This document shows, piece after piece, positions 1 through 9,731 of a DNA stretch of 64,000 bases; position 1 is the stretch's first letter; each line of letters opens with the position of its first letter. Under the pieces are notes generated by a model that was not told the DNA's origin, made no database searches, and saw only the letters and a list, made by a program, of their open reading frames with translations. The DNA comes from Pisolithus tinctorius (lineage: Eukaryota; Basidiomycota; Agaricomycetes; Boletales; Pisolithaceae). Location: positions 310,001 through 374,000 of the forward strand of contig JANFAH010000049.1 in the NCBI GenBank assembly GCA_024663395.1, read 5' to 3'. The position numbers were made by a program, and so were the translations under genes.

Positions 1-1032
1 ACCTTTTGAGTTGTAGGCAGCTCATGTGAGTCTTCATCTTCCACAATGCAATGGAGTATATGCTTCAAGGAATTGTTACTGTCCATAGCATATAGGATCT
101 TGAACTTGAGACAGGGCTCGTCTTTCAACTCGTAGGTGCATGCAGGACATGCATGCTGCAAGCGCCAGTCGTTAGATGTCCTAGACAATGCTTCCATAAT
201 GAGGGCTTCCACTCCGTTTAAGATGTTGAGGTAGAGATCGAGCGCGATGGAGAACTGACGGGATAAGTAGCGCTGGAATGCGACCTGTTGTGTATCAGTA
301 GACTGCCAGATCCAAGACGAACTACTTACACCTTGTAAATCACAGATGGTCTTGACAAAGGCCTGAATGGAGAAATGCAGACTACGGAGGCGAGCGACAC
401 GGTATAGTTTGAGAGCATTGATCGTGATAGCCATGGAAGGTCTGATTGGGGAGCACGGCACGAATCCTTGCCTCACAAGTGCGGAGGTGATGTAAGAGTC
501 ATCTGCACTGATTACAAGATTCACTTTCTCAGCGCCTAAATGGTTGCCGTCAGTAACACCCTTCGCACAGAACTATAATGGCCCATGAAACACATCTACC
601 ACATGCACTCTCCAAGTTCCGGCGCTCGATCCATTGCCCAGGTCCTCAGCCTCCACCCTCTCCGCAAAATGGCCCCTAGCTGGCATCAAGGCTTGAGCAT
701 GGTTCCATTCCAGGTAAGAGTGAGTGAGTGCAGGCATTTGCAAATCGAATGCCTGACTGTGTTGAATAATTCGATCTTGGCGCATGTGATGATCAATGCG
801 CTTTGTGCGCTTTTCTGACCTGCAGGGTACATACTCAGTTAGAATGATTTTCAAGTAAGTTCATGTTCTTACCCTGCTTCAAAATCCGAATACATATCTC
901 TTATCAAGTCGCTCAGCTCCCCACCCACGTTGCTAATCTCCAGAATGTGAGTACCATCCAACACACCATCAAGAACGGCCTCCTCACAATCCTCCCAGCT
1001 ATCCGAGTTATCAATATATATCTCTGTCCTTT
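1..1032 (-). pseudogene. KDZ-type transposase, N-terminal half, decayed and cut by the window edge
   Basis: Reading the minus strand from about 1032 down, an exon (about 1032-873) joins through a 53-bp intron (872-820, GTAAGA...CTGCAG) to a long frame running to position 1. The frame contains the blocks I associate with basidiomycete KDZ (Kyakuja-Dileera-Zisupton) transposases: a VVDVF segment, a VRQGFVPCSP block, a LxLYRVARLR block, a YLSRQFSIALDLYL block, then DWRLQHACPACTYEL and KFKILYAMDSNNSLK, where the family has its first catalytic Asp. A TAG at 575-573 and a one-base shift near position 45 break the frame, so this copy is probably dead. The rest of the catalytic domain would lie left of the window. 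Family assignment is from recall of conserved blocks, without a search; the first exon boundary is uncertain. Confidence 0.7.
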
Positions 1033-1475
1033 AGCTTGACCGTTATACCTATCCAACGCTTGCATGTTGGCCAGTGCCTCTGGCGTCACCTCTTCATCAG
1101 GGTAAGTTCCTTGTACTCTTCCAGGTGGGAATCACAGGTGATACTCACTGCCAATTCTCTCTGCCTGGTCATTTTGGGCTTCTGCTGCCTTCGCCACAAG
1201 TGTCTTCTGGTTGTAAACTGTATGTGTAAGCCGAGTGTGCACAACTCCTTGCGACCCTGCTGAGCGGACTTCTCGCACTAGACTGAGGGAAAGGCGAGTT
1301 CTATTTCTTGGCTGCTTCGTCTGTAATTTCCCTGGGCTCATCGTTTGTTCACGACATGTTTCCTGCTCCTACATAAGCTTGACATTTACCACGTGATTGT
1401 ATCATATACCTGACAGCTTATTAACCTCCTTGTTCCAATACCTCTGGCACACTGTTCCATCAGCTTGATAACTTG

Positions 1476-1566
1476 ATGAGCAAAGAGTCCCGCTCACGCT
1501 CTGGCCTATCCCGTCGCTATTCCTCTAGCGCGCTTCATGAGTTGCTAGAGTCAATGCAGCTCTCAG
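1476..1566 (+). CDS. Possible first exon of a small host gene, now separated from the rest by element A
   Basis: An ATG at 1476 opens 30 codons rich in Ser and Arg and ends at a GTAATT splice donor (1567). The intron would be 1567-1608 plus 9716-9731: 58 bp without the retrotransposon, with a TACTAAC branch site and a TACAG acceptor. That is the normal size for this genome. The phase of this exon (one base over) does not lead into the frame of exon 2 that carries the recognisable domain. Either the true start lies elsewhere or a frameshift has occurred. The intron is well supported; the coding status of this exon is less so. Confidence 0.45.
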
Positions 1567-1608
1567 GTAATTAATATTTTTCTATCTGCCATGGTGATTG
1601 CTACTAAC

Positions 1609-2321
1609 TGTCACGACCGTGCATTCATTATAAGTCCCTATACACTCCGCACCCTACTCTGCCGGTCGTTCACTCACTCCACACCAACTCTGCCCAACGT
1701 CTGCTGTTTATGAACCATCTCCGCTCTGACTGCTGTCGGACTTGTGTTACTCTCCTACCGGACCGAGCAGTCCGTTCTCTGAGGGGCATGTGACTACCTT
1801 CACAGTCAGGTACTCCACAGCGCACTCACTGCATGGTCCAGCACCTGGACTATTTCCTTTTCTGGATGTTCTGTGTTACCCGTTCATATGTCCTCCGTCT
1901 ACCCTTCATTTGTTGTCCAGGAAATTTTACTTGAAAATTTATGAGTCTCCGTATGTCAGTTCCGATTCTGATTACTGTACCTCCATAACAGTATAAAAGC
2001 ATGTACTGTACTCTGCTGTTCTTCAGTACGAATATCAACTTAGTTCCTACTCCCTCCGATTCCGTCTTCTGTCTGTCGGAGTTATCTCTGACTCTCTATC
2101 TGTACTCTCCCTCTGAAATACGAGGGCTGAGATCGTGCAAGGGGGTAGCGCACGAGCTAAACCCGATGCCCTCACTCCGCTCCGCCTCTGTCTTGGCGGA
2201 CTTCATTCCTGCCAACACTCCGCTAGTCAGAGTTCTGTTCTTCTGTGTCGGACTTGCTTCTGGACCTTCTTCTAGACCTTATATAGCGTCGGAGTTGGTC
2301 GGAGTAGGCCCAGACTTGACA
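1609..2321 (+). repeat. 5' LTR of element A (family LTR1)
   Basis: 713 bp with TG...CA ends. It matches the 3' LTR without indels. Differences read by eye (about 34) are all transitions and all fit a CG ancestor that became TG in one copy or CA in the other. Confidence 0.95.
1992..2035 (+). promoter_or_regulatory. LTR promoter: TATA box and predicted transcript start of element A
   Basis: TATAAAAG lies at 1992-1999. About 32 bp downstream, AGTACGAATAT (2025-2035) is complementary base for base to the priming site at 2324-2334. In self-priming elements such as Tf1 the primer is the first 11 bases of the mRNA, so position 2025 is the predicted transcript start. The TATA-to-start spacing agrees. 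Confidence 0.7.
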
Positions 2322-2323
2322 GT

Positions 2324-2334
2324 ATATTCGTACT
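2324..2334 (+). other. Self-priming primer binding site of element A
   Basis: ATATTCGTACT starts two bases after the 5' LTR. It is the exact reverse complement of 2025-2035 in the LTR. This is the arrangement known for Tf1/sushi-type elements, which fold the 5' end of their own mRNA onto this site instead of using a tRNA. I looked for no tRNA match because the 11-base self match explains the site. Confidence 0.75.
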
Positions 2335-2382
2335 TGCACTTGTACGATCTCGTTTTCTGTCCTCTGAAAAACTTATGCCATT

Positions 2383-3666
2383 ATGAGAACTCGAGCTCAA
2401 TCCCAAAGAGAGGTTGCTGAGAACCTCGCTGCAGCGCTAGCCAATCCGCGTCGACTCCCTTCCGTCGTCGAACAATTCCAATCCTTCTCCGCTCGATGCT
2501 GCTCTCGTGCTGAAGGCGAAAGCGCTTCGCAAGCTGGTCGCTCCAACCTCCACCCATCAGCTTTCCATACTCCGTCTCCTCGTAACCGAGATGATGGACC
2601 TGATCCCGACCCTGACTATCCTGATGGTGATCCCGACGGCGGGGGCAGTGGTGACGGGGATATCCCCAAAGACCCAGCTGAGCCGCCAGAGGATCCCCTC
2701 ATAGCTCTTGCTAGAGCTGTCCATGCGCTTGCGCGATCTAGTTCGTGCACTGGGGACTCTGCTCCGAAAACCAAAGTCCACGAGCCTGACACTTTCGATG
2801 GCTCCGACCCTAAAAAACTCCGTGAGTTCCTCGTTCAGTGCAAGCTGAACTTCCAAGACCGCCCTCGCGCATTCCGCTCCGACAGAGCAAAGGTTACCTT
2901 CGCTCAATCCTATCTTAAGGGTATGGCCCTGGCTTGGTTCGAGCCAGATCTGCTAAACCCCGACAACTATGACCGCCCGCTCTGGATGGACGACTATCAT
3001 GAGTTCTTGCAAGAGCTCACAGCTAATTTCGGTCCGCATGATGCCATAGCGGATGCTGTCCAACAACTCGAGAACCTTACCATGAAGGATGGTTCTCGAA
3101 TTACCAAATACATCGTGGAGTTCAATCGCTGGGCTTCACAGGTCAAGGACTACGGTGTCGGTGCACTCCACCACTGCTTCTATAGCGGACTTCCAGACTG
3201 CATCAAAGACGAGATTGCTCGCGTTGGTAAGCCTTCTACCCTTGCACAACTCCGCAAACTCGCCCAAACCATCGATGCGCGCTACTGGGAGCGCAAAGCA
3301 GAGATCTCGCGCACCACCAAGTCTGCCTCCGACAAGTCGCAGTCCTCAAACTCCGACAACAAAAGTAAATCATCGTCCTCCGCCTCCGCTCTGAAGTCCG
3401 ATGCCAAGGGCAAGGGCAAACAGAAAGACCCACCCAAGTCCGACACGTCCAAGTCCGATATTGCCCATCTTCTGGGCAAGGATGGCAAACTCACCTCCGC
3501 TGAACGCCAGCGCAGGATGAAGAATAACCTCTGCCTCTTCTGTGGCGAGGCTGGCCATTCCGCCAAGGACTGTCCCAAGTCCACCTCTCACGCAGCCAAA
3601 GCCCGTGCAGCTATGGCTGAAACTCCACCTACTCCACCTGCGGAGAAGGCAGAGCCAAAAAATTAG
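2383..3666 (+). CDS. gag: Gag capsid-nucleocapsid protein of element A
   Basis: 427 codons from ATG 2383 to TAG 3664. The product forms the virus-like particle that packages the element RNA. A Pro/Asp-rich N-terminal stretch is followed by a retrotransposon gag domain (roughly residues 130-300; [12 protein letters not shown] and the [12 protein letters not shown] block), a Ser/Lys-rich linker, and a CCHC zinc knuckle at residues 384-397 (C-x2-C-x4-H-x4-C). The frame is intact. It ends in a slippery heptamer, so a fraction of ribosomes should continue into pol in the -1 frame. The same protein is found broken in D and E. Confidence 0.95.
   Translation: MRTRAQSQREVAENLAAALANPRRLPSVVEQFQSFSARCCSRAEGESASQAGRSNLHPSAFHTPSPRNRDDGPDPDPDYPDGDPDGGGSGDGDIPKDPAEPPEDPLIALARAVHALARSSSCTGDSAPKTKVHEPDTFDGSDPKKLREFLVQCKLNFQDRPRAFRSDRAKVTFAQSYLKGMALAWFEPDLLNPDNYDRPLWMDDYHEFLQELTANFGPHDAIADAVQQLENLTMKDGSRITKYIVEFNRWASQVKDYGVGALHHCFYSGLPDCIKDEIARVGKPSTLAQLRKLAQTIDARYWERKAEISRTTKSASDKSQSSNSDNKSKSSSSASALKSDAKGKGKQKDPPKSDTSKSDIAHLLGKDGKLTSAERQRRMKNNLCLFCGEAGHSAKDCPKSTSHAAKARAAMAETPPTPPAEKAEPKN
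3657..3666 (+). promoter_or_regulatory. Predicted -1 programmed frameshift site, gag to pol, element A
   Basis: The gag frame reads CCA AAA AAT TAG. A AAA AAT fits the X XXY YYZ slippery rule and is followed at once by the gag stop. After a -1 slip, reading continues TTA GTC and stays open through the protease. D has the same heptamer and element C has A AAA AAA followed by TAG. Confidence 0.75.
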
Positions 3667-6600
3667 TCCACTCCTCCAGGGAGCTCACACAGCCTGGAGG
3701 AAGCGTTGAACCCAACTGTGCGCAACCAGACATTCGACTCAACGCATCCGCTCTTTCTAGTCCCAATTCTTTACTTCTGTCTGTAACTCTTCTGGATTAT
3801 TCTGTTGATACTTCTTCTGCGTTGATTGATTCTGGTTCTTCTCATTGCTTCGTAGACCTGTCTGTAATTAAAAAATATGCCATTCCTGTTTCCTCCATTT
3901 CCCCACCAATTCCGCTCCACTTGTTCGATGGTAGTACAAATGCTGTCATTTCCCAAGAAGTAGATCTTTCCCTCCGCTTTCCTTCTGGCGATGTCAATTC
4001 CGCTTCATTTTATGTTACTCCATTGGATTCTTCTTGTTTGCTGGTATTAGGACACAACTGGCTCACCCGCTTCAATCTGTCGATTGACTGGGTACTGGGC
4101 AGTATATCGTTCAAACCACCGCTACAGGGAATGCCGGTGCCCCAGGCGCCTTCGTCATCTTCCACTGTGTCCTCCGCTCCGGATCCGACACCCTCCGCTC
4201 CGTTTGCAGCTCCGACTGCACCTCCGACAGACTCACCGCGCTCCGCTCTGCTCATCTCACTCATCAATGCTGCTGCGTATGTCAGAGCCTGTGCTCTCCC
4301 TGGCTCTAGACAGTTCCGCTTACAGCTTTCCGCTGATGATGTGAAGCTTTGTGCGTCCTCCGCTTCATCTCCGCCTCCTGACCTCTCCTCGGTTCCTCCT
4401 GAGTATCACAAGTTCACCGACATCTTTAGTAAAGACAAGGCCACAGAACTTCCACCACACTGCTTGTTCGATCTCAAGATCGACCTTGAGGAAGGAGCTT
4501 CTCCACCCATTGGCACAATCTACTCTCTTTCTCCGCCAGAGCTTGAAGCTCTCCGCACCTTCATTGACGAGCATCTTGGCTACGGTTTCATCAAGCAGTC
4601 CACCTCCGCTCACGGTGCCCCTGTCCTCTTTGTAAAGAAGAAGGACAGTTCACTCTGCCTCTGTGTAGACTATCGAGGACTCAACAAAATCACGAAAAAA
4701 GGCCGCTATCCACTGCCGCTCATTTCCAACCTACTCGACTCCCCAAGCCATGCTAAAGTCTATACCAAGATCGACCTCCGCCATGCCTATCATCTAGTCC
4801 ACATCGCAGATGGAGATGAATGGAAAACAGCATTCCACACTCGTTATGGTTCTTACGAGTGGCGGGTAATGCCATTCGGTCTGACTAACACCCCTGCGGC
4901 CTTCCAGCAATTCGTCAATAGCATCTTTGCAGACATGCTTGATGTCTGCGTCGTGGTGTACCTCGATGACATCTTAATCTATTTGCAGGACATGGAGTCG
5001 CATCACGAACACGTAAAAGAGGTACTCCGCCGCCTTTGAAAGCATGGCCTTTATGCCAAGCCGGAGAAGTGCGAGTTTCACTCCGACTCCGTCGAGTACC
5101 TCGGCTACATTCTTTCTCCCTCCAGTCTCACCATGTCTGCTGAGAAGGTTCAGGCAGTCCGCGACTGGCCTGAGCCGCAGAAGGTGCAAGACATCCAGTC
5201 CTTCCTTGGCTTCACCAATTTCTACAGACGATTCATTAATAACTACTCCAACATCGTCGTTCCACTCACTCGCCTCACGTGAAAGGGTGCTCCTTGGAAC
5301 TTTTCCAAGGAGTGCCGCTCCGCTTTCCTCCGCCTGAAGGATGCCTTCAGCTCCGCTCCCATTCTCACTCATTGGGTCCCTGACGCTCTGCTTACAGTGG
5401 AAACTGACACCTCCGACTATGCCATTGCTGGCATTTTGTCGATCACCTGCTCTGACGGTGGACTCCGCCCAGTCGCTTTCTACTCCCACACCATGACTGT
5501 GCCAGAACTCAACTATGATACCCACGACAAGGAGCTGTTGGCTATCTTCGAGGCCTTCTGCCATTGGTGGCATTACTTAGAAGGCTCCGCCTTACCTGTC
5601 GATGTGGTGACAGACCACAAAAACCTTGAGTACTTTTCCACCTCTAAGGTTCTCACCCGTCGACAGGCCCGCTGGTCAGAGTACCTTTCCCAGTTCAATC
5701 TTTCTATCTGCTTCCGACCTGGCCGCTTAGGAGCCAAACCCGATGTGCTTACACGACGTTGGGATGTCTACCCAAAAGGGGGGGATAGGGACTATGCACA
5801 GGTAAATCCTCACAATCTCCGCCCTATGTTTACACAGGAGCAACTTGTGTCGTCCCTCCGTACCACTACCCTCATGGCACCTGTGCTCCGCACCGCCATG
5901 GTCTTCGATGTTGAGTGCTTGCACTCCGACATCATCTCCACCTTATCCTCCGACCCTGTCTCCGCCAGCCATCTTCCAACTCTGACTAAGCCTCAGTGGT
6001 CCTTGGACTCCAATGGTCTACTCCGCCTTGACGGTCGCATCTTTGTCCCTGACATTGATGATCTCCGCCTTCGAGTGCTTCGGTTCAAGCATGATCATCC
6101 TCTAGCAGGCCATTTCGGGCAAAACCGCACCCTGGAACTCATCCACAGGGACTATGTGTGGCCCAACCTCTGCTCCGACGTGAAAGAATACGTCAGGTCC
6201 TGCACCGCCTGTGGCTGGAGCAAAACTCTGCGCCACTGCCCTTATGGTCTACTGAAGCAACTCCCCGTCCCAGAGAGACCTTGGAACTCCATCTCCATGG
6301 ACTTCATCGAACACCTCCCCAGCTCCGATGGCTACTCCGCCATACTCGTGGTAGTGGACTGCCTCTCAAAGCAAGCAGTGTTCATCCCCACCCACAACTC
6401 TGTCACCTCTGCTGAACTCGCTAAGCTCTTCCTTACCCATGTCTTCTCCAAGCACAGAGTACCAGCTAATGTCACCTCCGACAGAGGTCCTGAGTTCGTC
6501 TCACACTTCTTCTGCTCTCTAGGAAAGGCCCTTGATATGCGTCTTCACTTCACTTTGGGTTACCACCCAGAAGGCGATGGCCAGACCGAGCGAATGAACC

Positions 6601-7382
6601 AGACCCTCGAACAGTACCTTCGTGTCTACTGTAACTACCAACAAGACAACTGGGCTGAGCTGTTACCTCTAGCAGAGTTCGCTTTCAACAACACACCAAG
6701 TGCGACTACTGGAGTTTCCCCCTTCTTTGCTAACAAGGGATACCATCCAAACTTGTCTGTGGTCCCTGACCAAGACTTCACTTCCCCAAGGGCTCATGAC
6801 TATGTCGTTGAGCTCTCCGCCCTTCATGATTTCCTCCGCTCCGAAATGTCTGCCGCTCAACAGCACTACCAGGGTCCAGCAGATGCTAAATGCATACCTC
6901 CGCCTGAGTTCAAGGTCGGAGAACAGGCCTACGTCAAAGCCAGGTACTTCCACTCCACTCGTCCTTTGGAAAAACTCTCCGAGAAGTACTTAGGTCTGTT
7001 CACCATCCTGGCCAGGCCAGGTATGCATTCTGTCACCCTTAAGCTCCCTGACTCTATGCGCTCGGTACATCCGGTCTTCCATGTCTCACAACTGGAAGCT
7101 GCAGCGGCTAACCCTTTCCCAAACCGACAACAACCTCCACCTCCGCCAGTAGATGTTGATGGTGACCTTGAGTACGAAGTATCAGAGATACTTGACTCTA
7201 AGGTGGATCGCCATCGCTGCCATTGTCAGCTCTTGTATCTAGTCCGCTGGGCTGGTTACGAGAACACCAACGAGGAAACCTCTTGGTTACTTGCAACTGA
7301 ACTAGATCACGCTTCCGACATAGTCTCTGCTTTCCACGAACGATATCCGCATAAACCTGGTCCATACCAACCTCCGCCATAA
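3663..7382 (+). CDS. pol: Pol polyprotein of element A (protease, RT, RNase H, integrase, chromodomain), two in-frame TGA codons
   Basis: One frame runs from the frameshift site to TAA 7380, about 1239 residues. Aspartic protease: DSG at residue 56. Reverse transcriptase: YLDD at residue 433, preceded by the MPFGLTN block. RNase H begins near residue 579 ([13 protein letters not shown]). Integrase: HHCC zinc finger near residues 810-855, then Asp 880, Asp 940 and Glu 976 with 35 residues between the last two (DD35E). Chromodomain: about residues 1166-1225 (YLVRWAGYE...SWLL), which in this group targets integration to methylated-histone chromatin. TGA codons at 5037-5039 and 5280-5282 interrupt RT and the RT-RNase H junction. 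Element E has CGA at the first; the second is also TGA in D and E. Whether they are read through is unknown; otherwise this copy needs helper enzymes. Confidence 0.9.
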
Positions 7383-7583
7383 TACACCACCTACATAACC
7401 ATCCTCCGCAGGCCAACTCCGCCCCTTACTGACTTACTTTAAGTACTTTAGATTTTTCTCCGCTCGTCCGTCTCACTTCTCAGAATCGCAAGTAAGGTCA
7501 CAAGTCTATTTAGTAGTAGTACAAAAAATACGAACAGAAAAACATAAAGACAAAAAAAAAAAAAAAAAAAAAAGAAAACTACT

Positions 7584-8804
7584 CTACTCTTCCATCACTT
7601 GCTCTCCGCCACCCTCCTGTTCTTCACCGCCTTCCTGCTCCCCTTCGACTTCTTCCTCATTATCCCCCTCCGCACCTTCATCCACTTCCTCTCGCTGGTC
7701 CTCCGCTGCCTCCGACTGCGGCCTCTTCCATCCTCCTCCTGCACATTTGAACTCGGCCACTCTGGCCTCACGCACATCCTCCCTTCTCCTCATCTCCGCC
7801 CACTCTGCCCAGGCACGGTACAGCACCCACTCGTTGGCGGTCCACTCTGCAGCCTCCGCCATCTGCTCCGCTGCCTCTGCCATCCTCTCGAAGGCCAGCG
7901 CAGCGGTCTCATGCGCTTCGGCCTGCCTCTCCATGGCCTGCAGCTGCTGCTCCCTCTCCCATTCCGCCCACTGCATGTGTACTCCTGCCCCTGAGGGACC
8001 CTCAAGCGGTGTCGCAGGCTCGTCTTCTTCTCTGCCCGCCTCCCGCTCGTCATCCGCCTCTTCTGTCTCCGTCGCTCTCTCCTTCCCCTTCCCTCGCAGT
8101 CTCTTCTTCTTCTCCCCATGTGAGCTCCCTGTTCCCACTCTTTTCCGCGATGGCCCTGCCACCACGTCCTCCCTCGTCCAGCTACATACCTTCTTTTTCT
8201 TGTGACAGGGCAGGCAAGCCCTGGTCTTGCCTTGCCCTGGCTCGCATTGCCCCGCTGTCAAGCTTGCTACACAGCGAGTACAGGGGGGCCACCTGGTCGT
8301 GGTAACCACCACCGAGGTCCCAGGGACCCTCTGGGTGGTGTTGACATCATACACCGCACCGCATAATCTAAGAAAATAAGACTGCGAGTCAGCTCCGCCT
8401 GACTCACAGCACTCCACCACTCACCTCTGTGTGGCCTCGTCCTGCCTGGCCTGAGCCCTCTCTTCAGAGGCCCTTTGCCTCTGCCTTTCTGCCTCCTCCT
8501 CTGCCGCCTTCTTCCTTCGGGCCTCCTCTTCCTCCTCCGCTCTCTTCCTCCGCTCCACCTCCAACCTCTCCTCCTCCGCCTTCCGCCTCTTGGCCTCCTC
8601 AGGCTTGGCCTTGCGCTCTGCTTCACGTTCTCTCTCTCTCCGCTCAGTCTCCTCTCGTTGGTGCGCCTTCTCCACGGACTTCTCCCGCTTGGTGTCGGTG
8701 GAGTCGTCAGTGAGGACGACCAGTTCTTCATCCGCAACTTGAGAGTAGTCGCGGACGTGGCTGGGGGTTGGCTGGGGGGTGTTGCTCTGGCGCTGGGAAG
8801 GCAT
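7584..8804 (-). CDS. Antisense third gene of element A: coiled-coil protein with Zn2Cys6-like cluster and acidic tail
   Basis: The gene lies between pol and the 3' LTR on the strand opposite to gag-pol. Exon 1 is 8804-8425 and exon 2 is 8367-7584, joined by a 57-bp intron (GTGAGT...TTCTTAG); the spliced product is 387 residues. Residues about 20-125 are a long Glu/Arg/Lys-rich heptad-like segment, presumably a coiled coil. Exon 2 then carries C-x2-C-x8-C-x9-C-x2-C-x6-C, very close to the fungal Zn2Cys6 pattern, followed by a basic KKKK patch, a Trp/Ala/Glu-rich helical region and a Glu/Gly-rich tail. It is not gag, pol or env. E has the same gene at nearly the same length (386 codons) and D has it in pieces, all with the intron in the same place. 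Function unknown; a DNA-binding or regulatory role is inference. Confidence 0.8.
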
Positions 8805-8983
8805 GATGATGGGAAGAAAGGACGAAGGTTCAGTACCCTAACACGTGTTTTTAAGTGGTACTTCGAACTCCGACAGAGCTCCACCGTGGCTAAAGCCATT
8901 ATCCTCAAGGCATCAAAATAATTTCAAATGATCAACTCGTGTCGATCTCGTCCCATACATGCGGCCTTCAGGGGTTCAGGCCC

Positions 8984-8994
8984 TAAGGGGGGGG
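8984..8994 (+). other. Polypurine tract of element A
   Basis: TAAGGGGGGGG lies three bases before the 3' LTR. This is where plus-strand DNA synthesis is primed. D and E have the matching run on the opposite strand beside their 3' LTRs (near 28573 and 55291). Confidence 0.8.
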
Positions 8995-8997
8995 CAC

Positions 8998-9710
8998 TGT
9001 CACGACCGTGCGTTCATTATAAGTCCCTATACACTCTGCACCCTACTCCGCCGGTCGTTCACTCACTCTGCACCAACTCCACCCAACGTCTGCTGTTTAC
9101 GAACCATCTCCGCTCCGACTGCTGTCGGACTTGTGTTACTCTCCTACCGGACCGAGCGGTCTGTTCTCTGAGGGGCATGTGACTACCTTCGCAGTCAGGT
9201 ACTCCGCAGCGCGCTCACCGCATGGTCCAGCACCTGGACTATTTCCTTTTCTGGATGTTCTGTGTTACCCGTTCATATGTCCTCCGTCTACCCTTCATTC
9301 ATCGTCCAGGAAATTTTACTTGAAAATTTATGAGTCTCCGTATGTCAGTTCCAATTCTGATTACTGTACCTCCATAACAGTATAAAAGCATGTACTGTAC
9401 TCTGCTGTTCTTCAGTATGAATATCAACTTAGTTCCTACTCCCTCCGATTCTGTCTTCTGTCTGTTGGAGTTATCTCCGACTCTCTATCTGTACTCTCCC
9501 TCTGAAATACGAGGGCTGAGATCATGCAAGGGGGTAGCGCACGAGCTAAACCCGACACCCTCACTCTGCTCTGCCTCTGTCTCGGCGGACTTCGTTCCTG
9601 CCAACACTCCGCTAGTCGGAGTTCTGTTCTTCTGTGTCGGACTTGCTTCTGGACCTTCTTCTAGACCTTATATAGTGTCGGAGTTGGTCGGAGTAGGCCC
9701 GGACTTGACA
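8998..9710 (+). repeat. 3' LTR of element A (family LTR1)
   Basis: 713 bp, preceded by the polypurine tract and followed by the target duplication CTAAC at 9711-9715. The TATA box is intact here, so it could also start outward transcription into the downstream exon at 9732. Confidence 0.95.
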
Positions 9711-9731
9711 CTAACTACGTATTGCCTACAG

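Larger units (their letters stand above)
1609..9710 (+). mobile_element. Element A: complete Ty3-type chromovirus LTR retrotransposon
   Basis: The element runs from TGTCACGACC to GACTTGACA and is flanked by the 5-bp duplication CTAAC (1604-1608 and 9711-9715). Both LTRs are 713 bp. The order is 5' LTR, self-priming site, gag, pol in the -1 frame, an antisense gene on the opposite strand, polypurine tract, 3' LTR. Pol order (protease, reverse transcriptase, RNase H, integrase) with a terminal chromodomain makes it a chromovirus. It sits in the intron of a host gene. D and E in this window belong to the same family. Confidence 0.95.

Noticed and set aside
1742..2420. Open frames within LTR1 copies (for example starting at 1742, 2001, 9131, 9390)
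   Set aside because: They recur only because the LTR is repeated; they cover promoter, R and U5 and show no coding conservation (differences are CpG transitions regardless of codon position).
7552..7573. A22 run after pol as a poly(A) tail of a retroposed copy
   Set aside because: D and E have T-rich tracts of the antisense strand at the same place, so it is a fixed part of the element and probably the 3' region of the antisense gene.
8267..8908. Frames on both strands overlapping the antisense gene of A (for example 8267-8908 minus, 8475-8921 plus)
   Set aside because: They are shadows in a low-complexity Glu/Arg coding region; only the annotated frame keeps the intron phase and is conserved in D and E.
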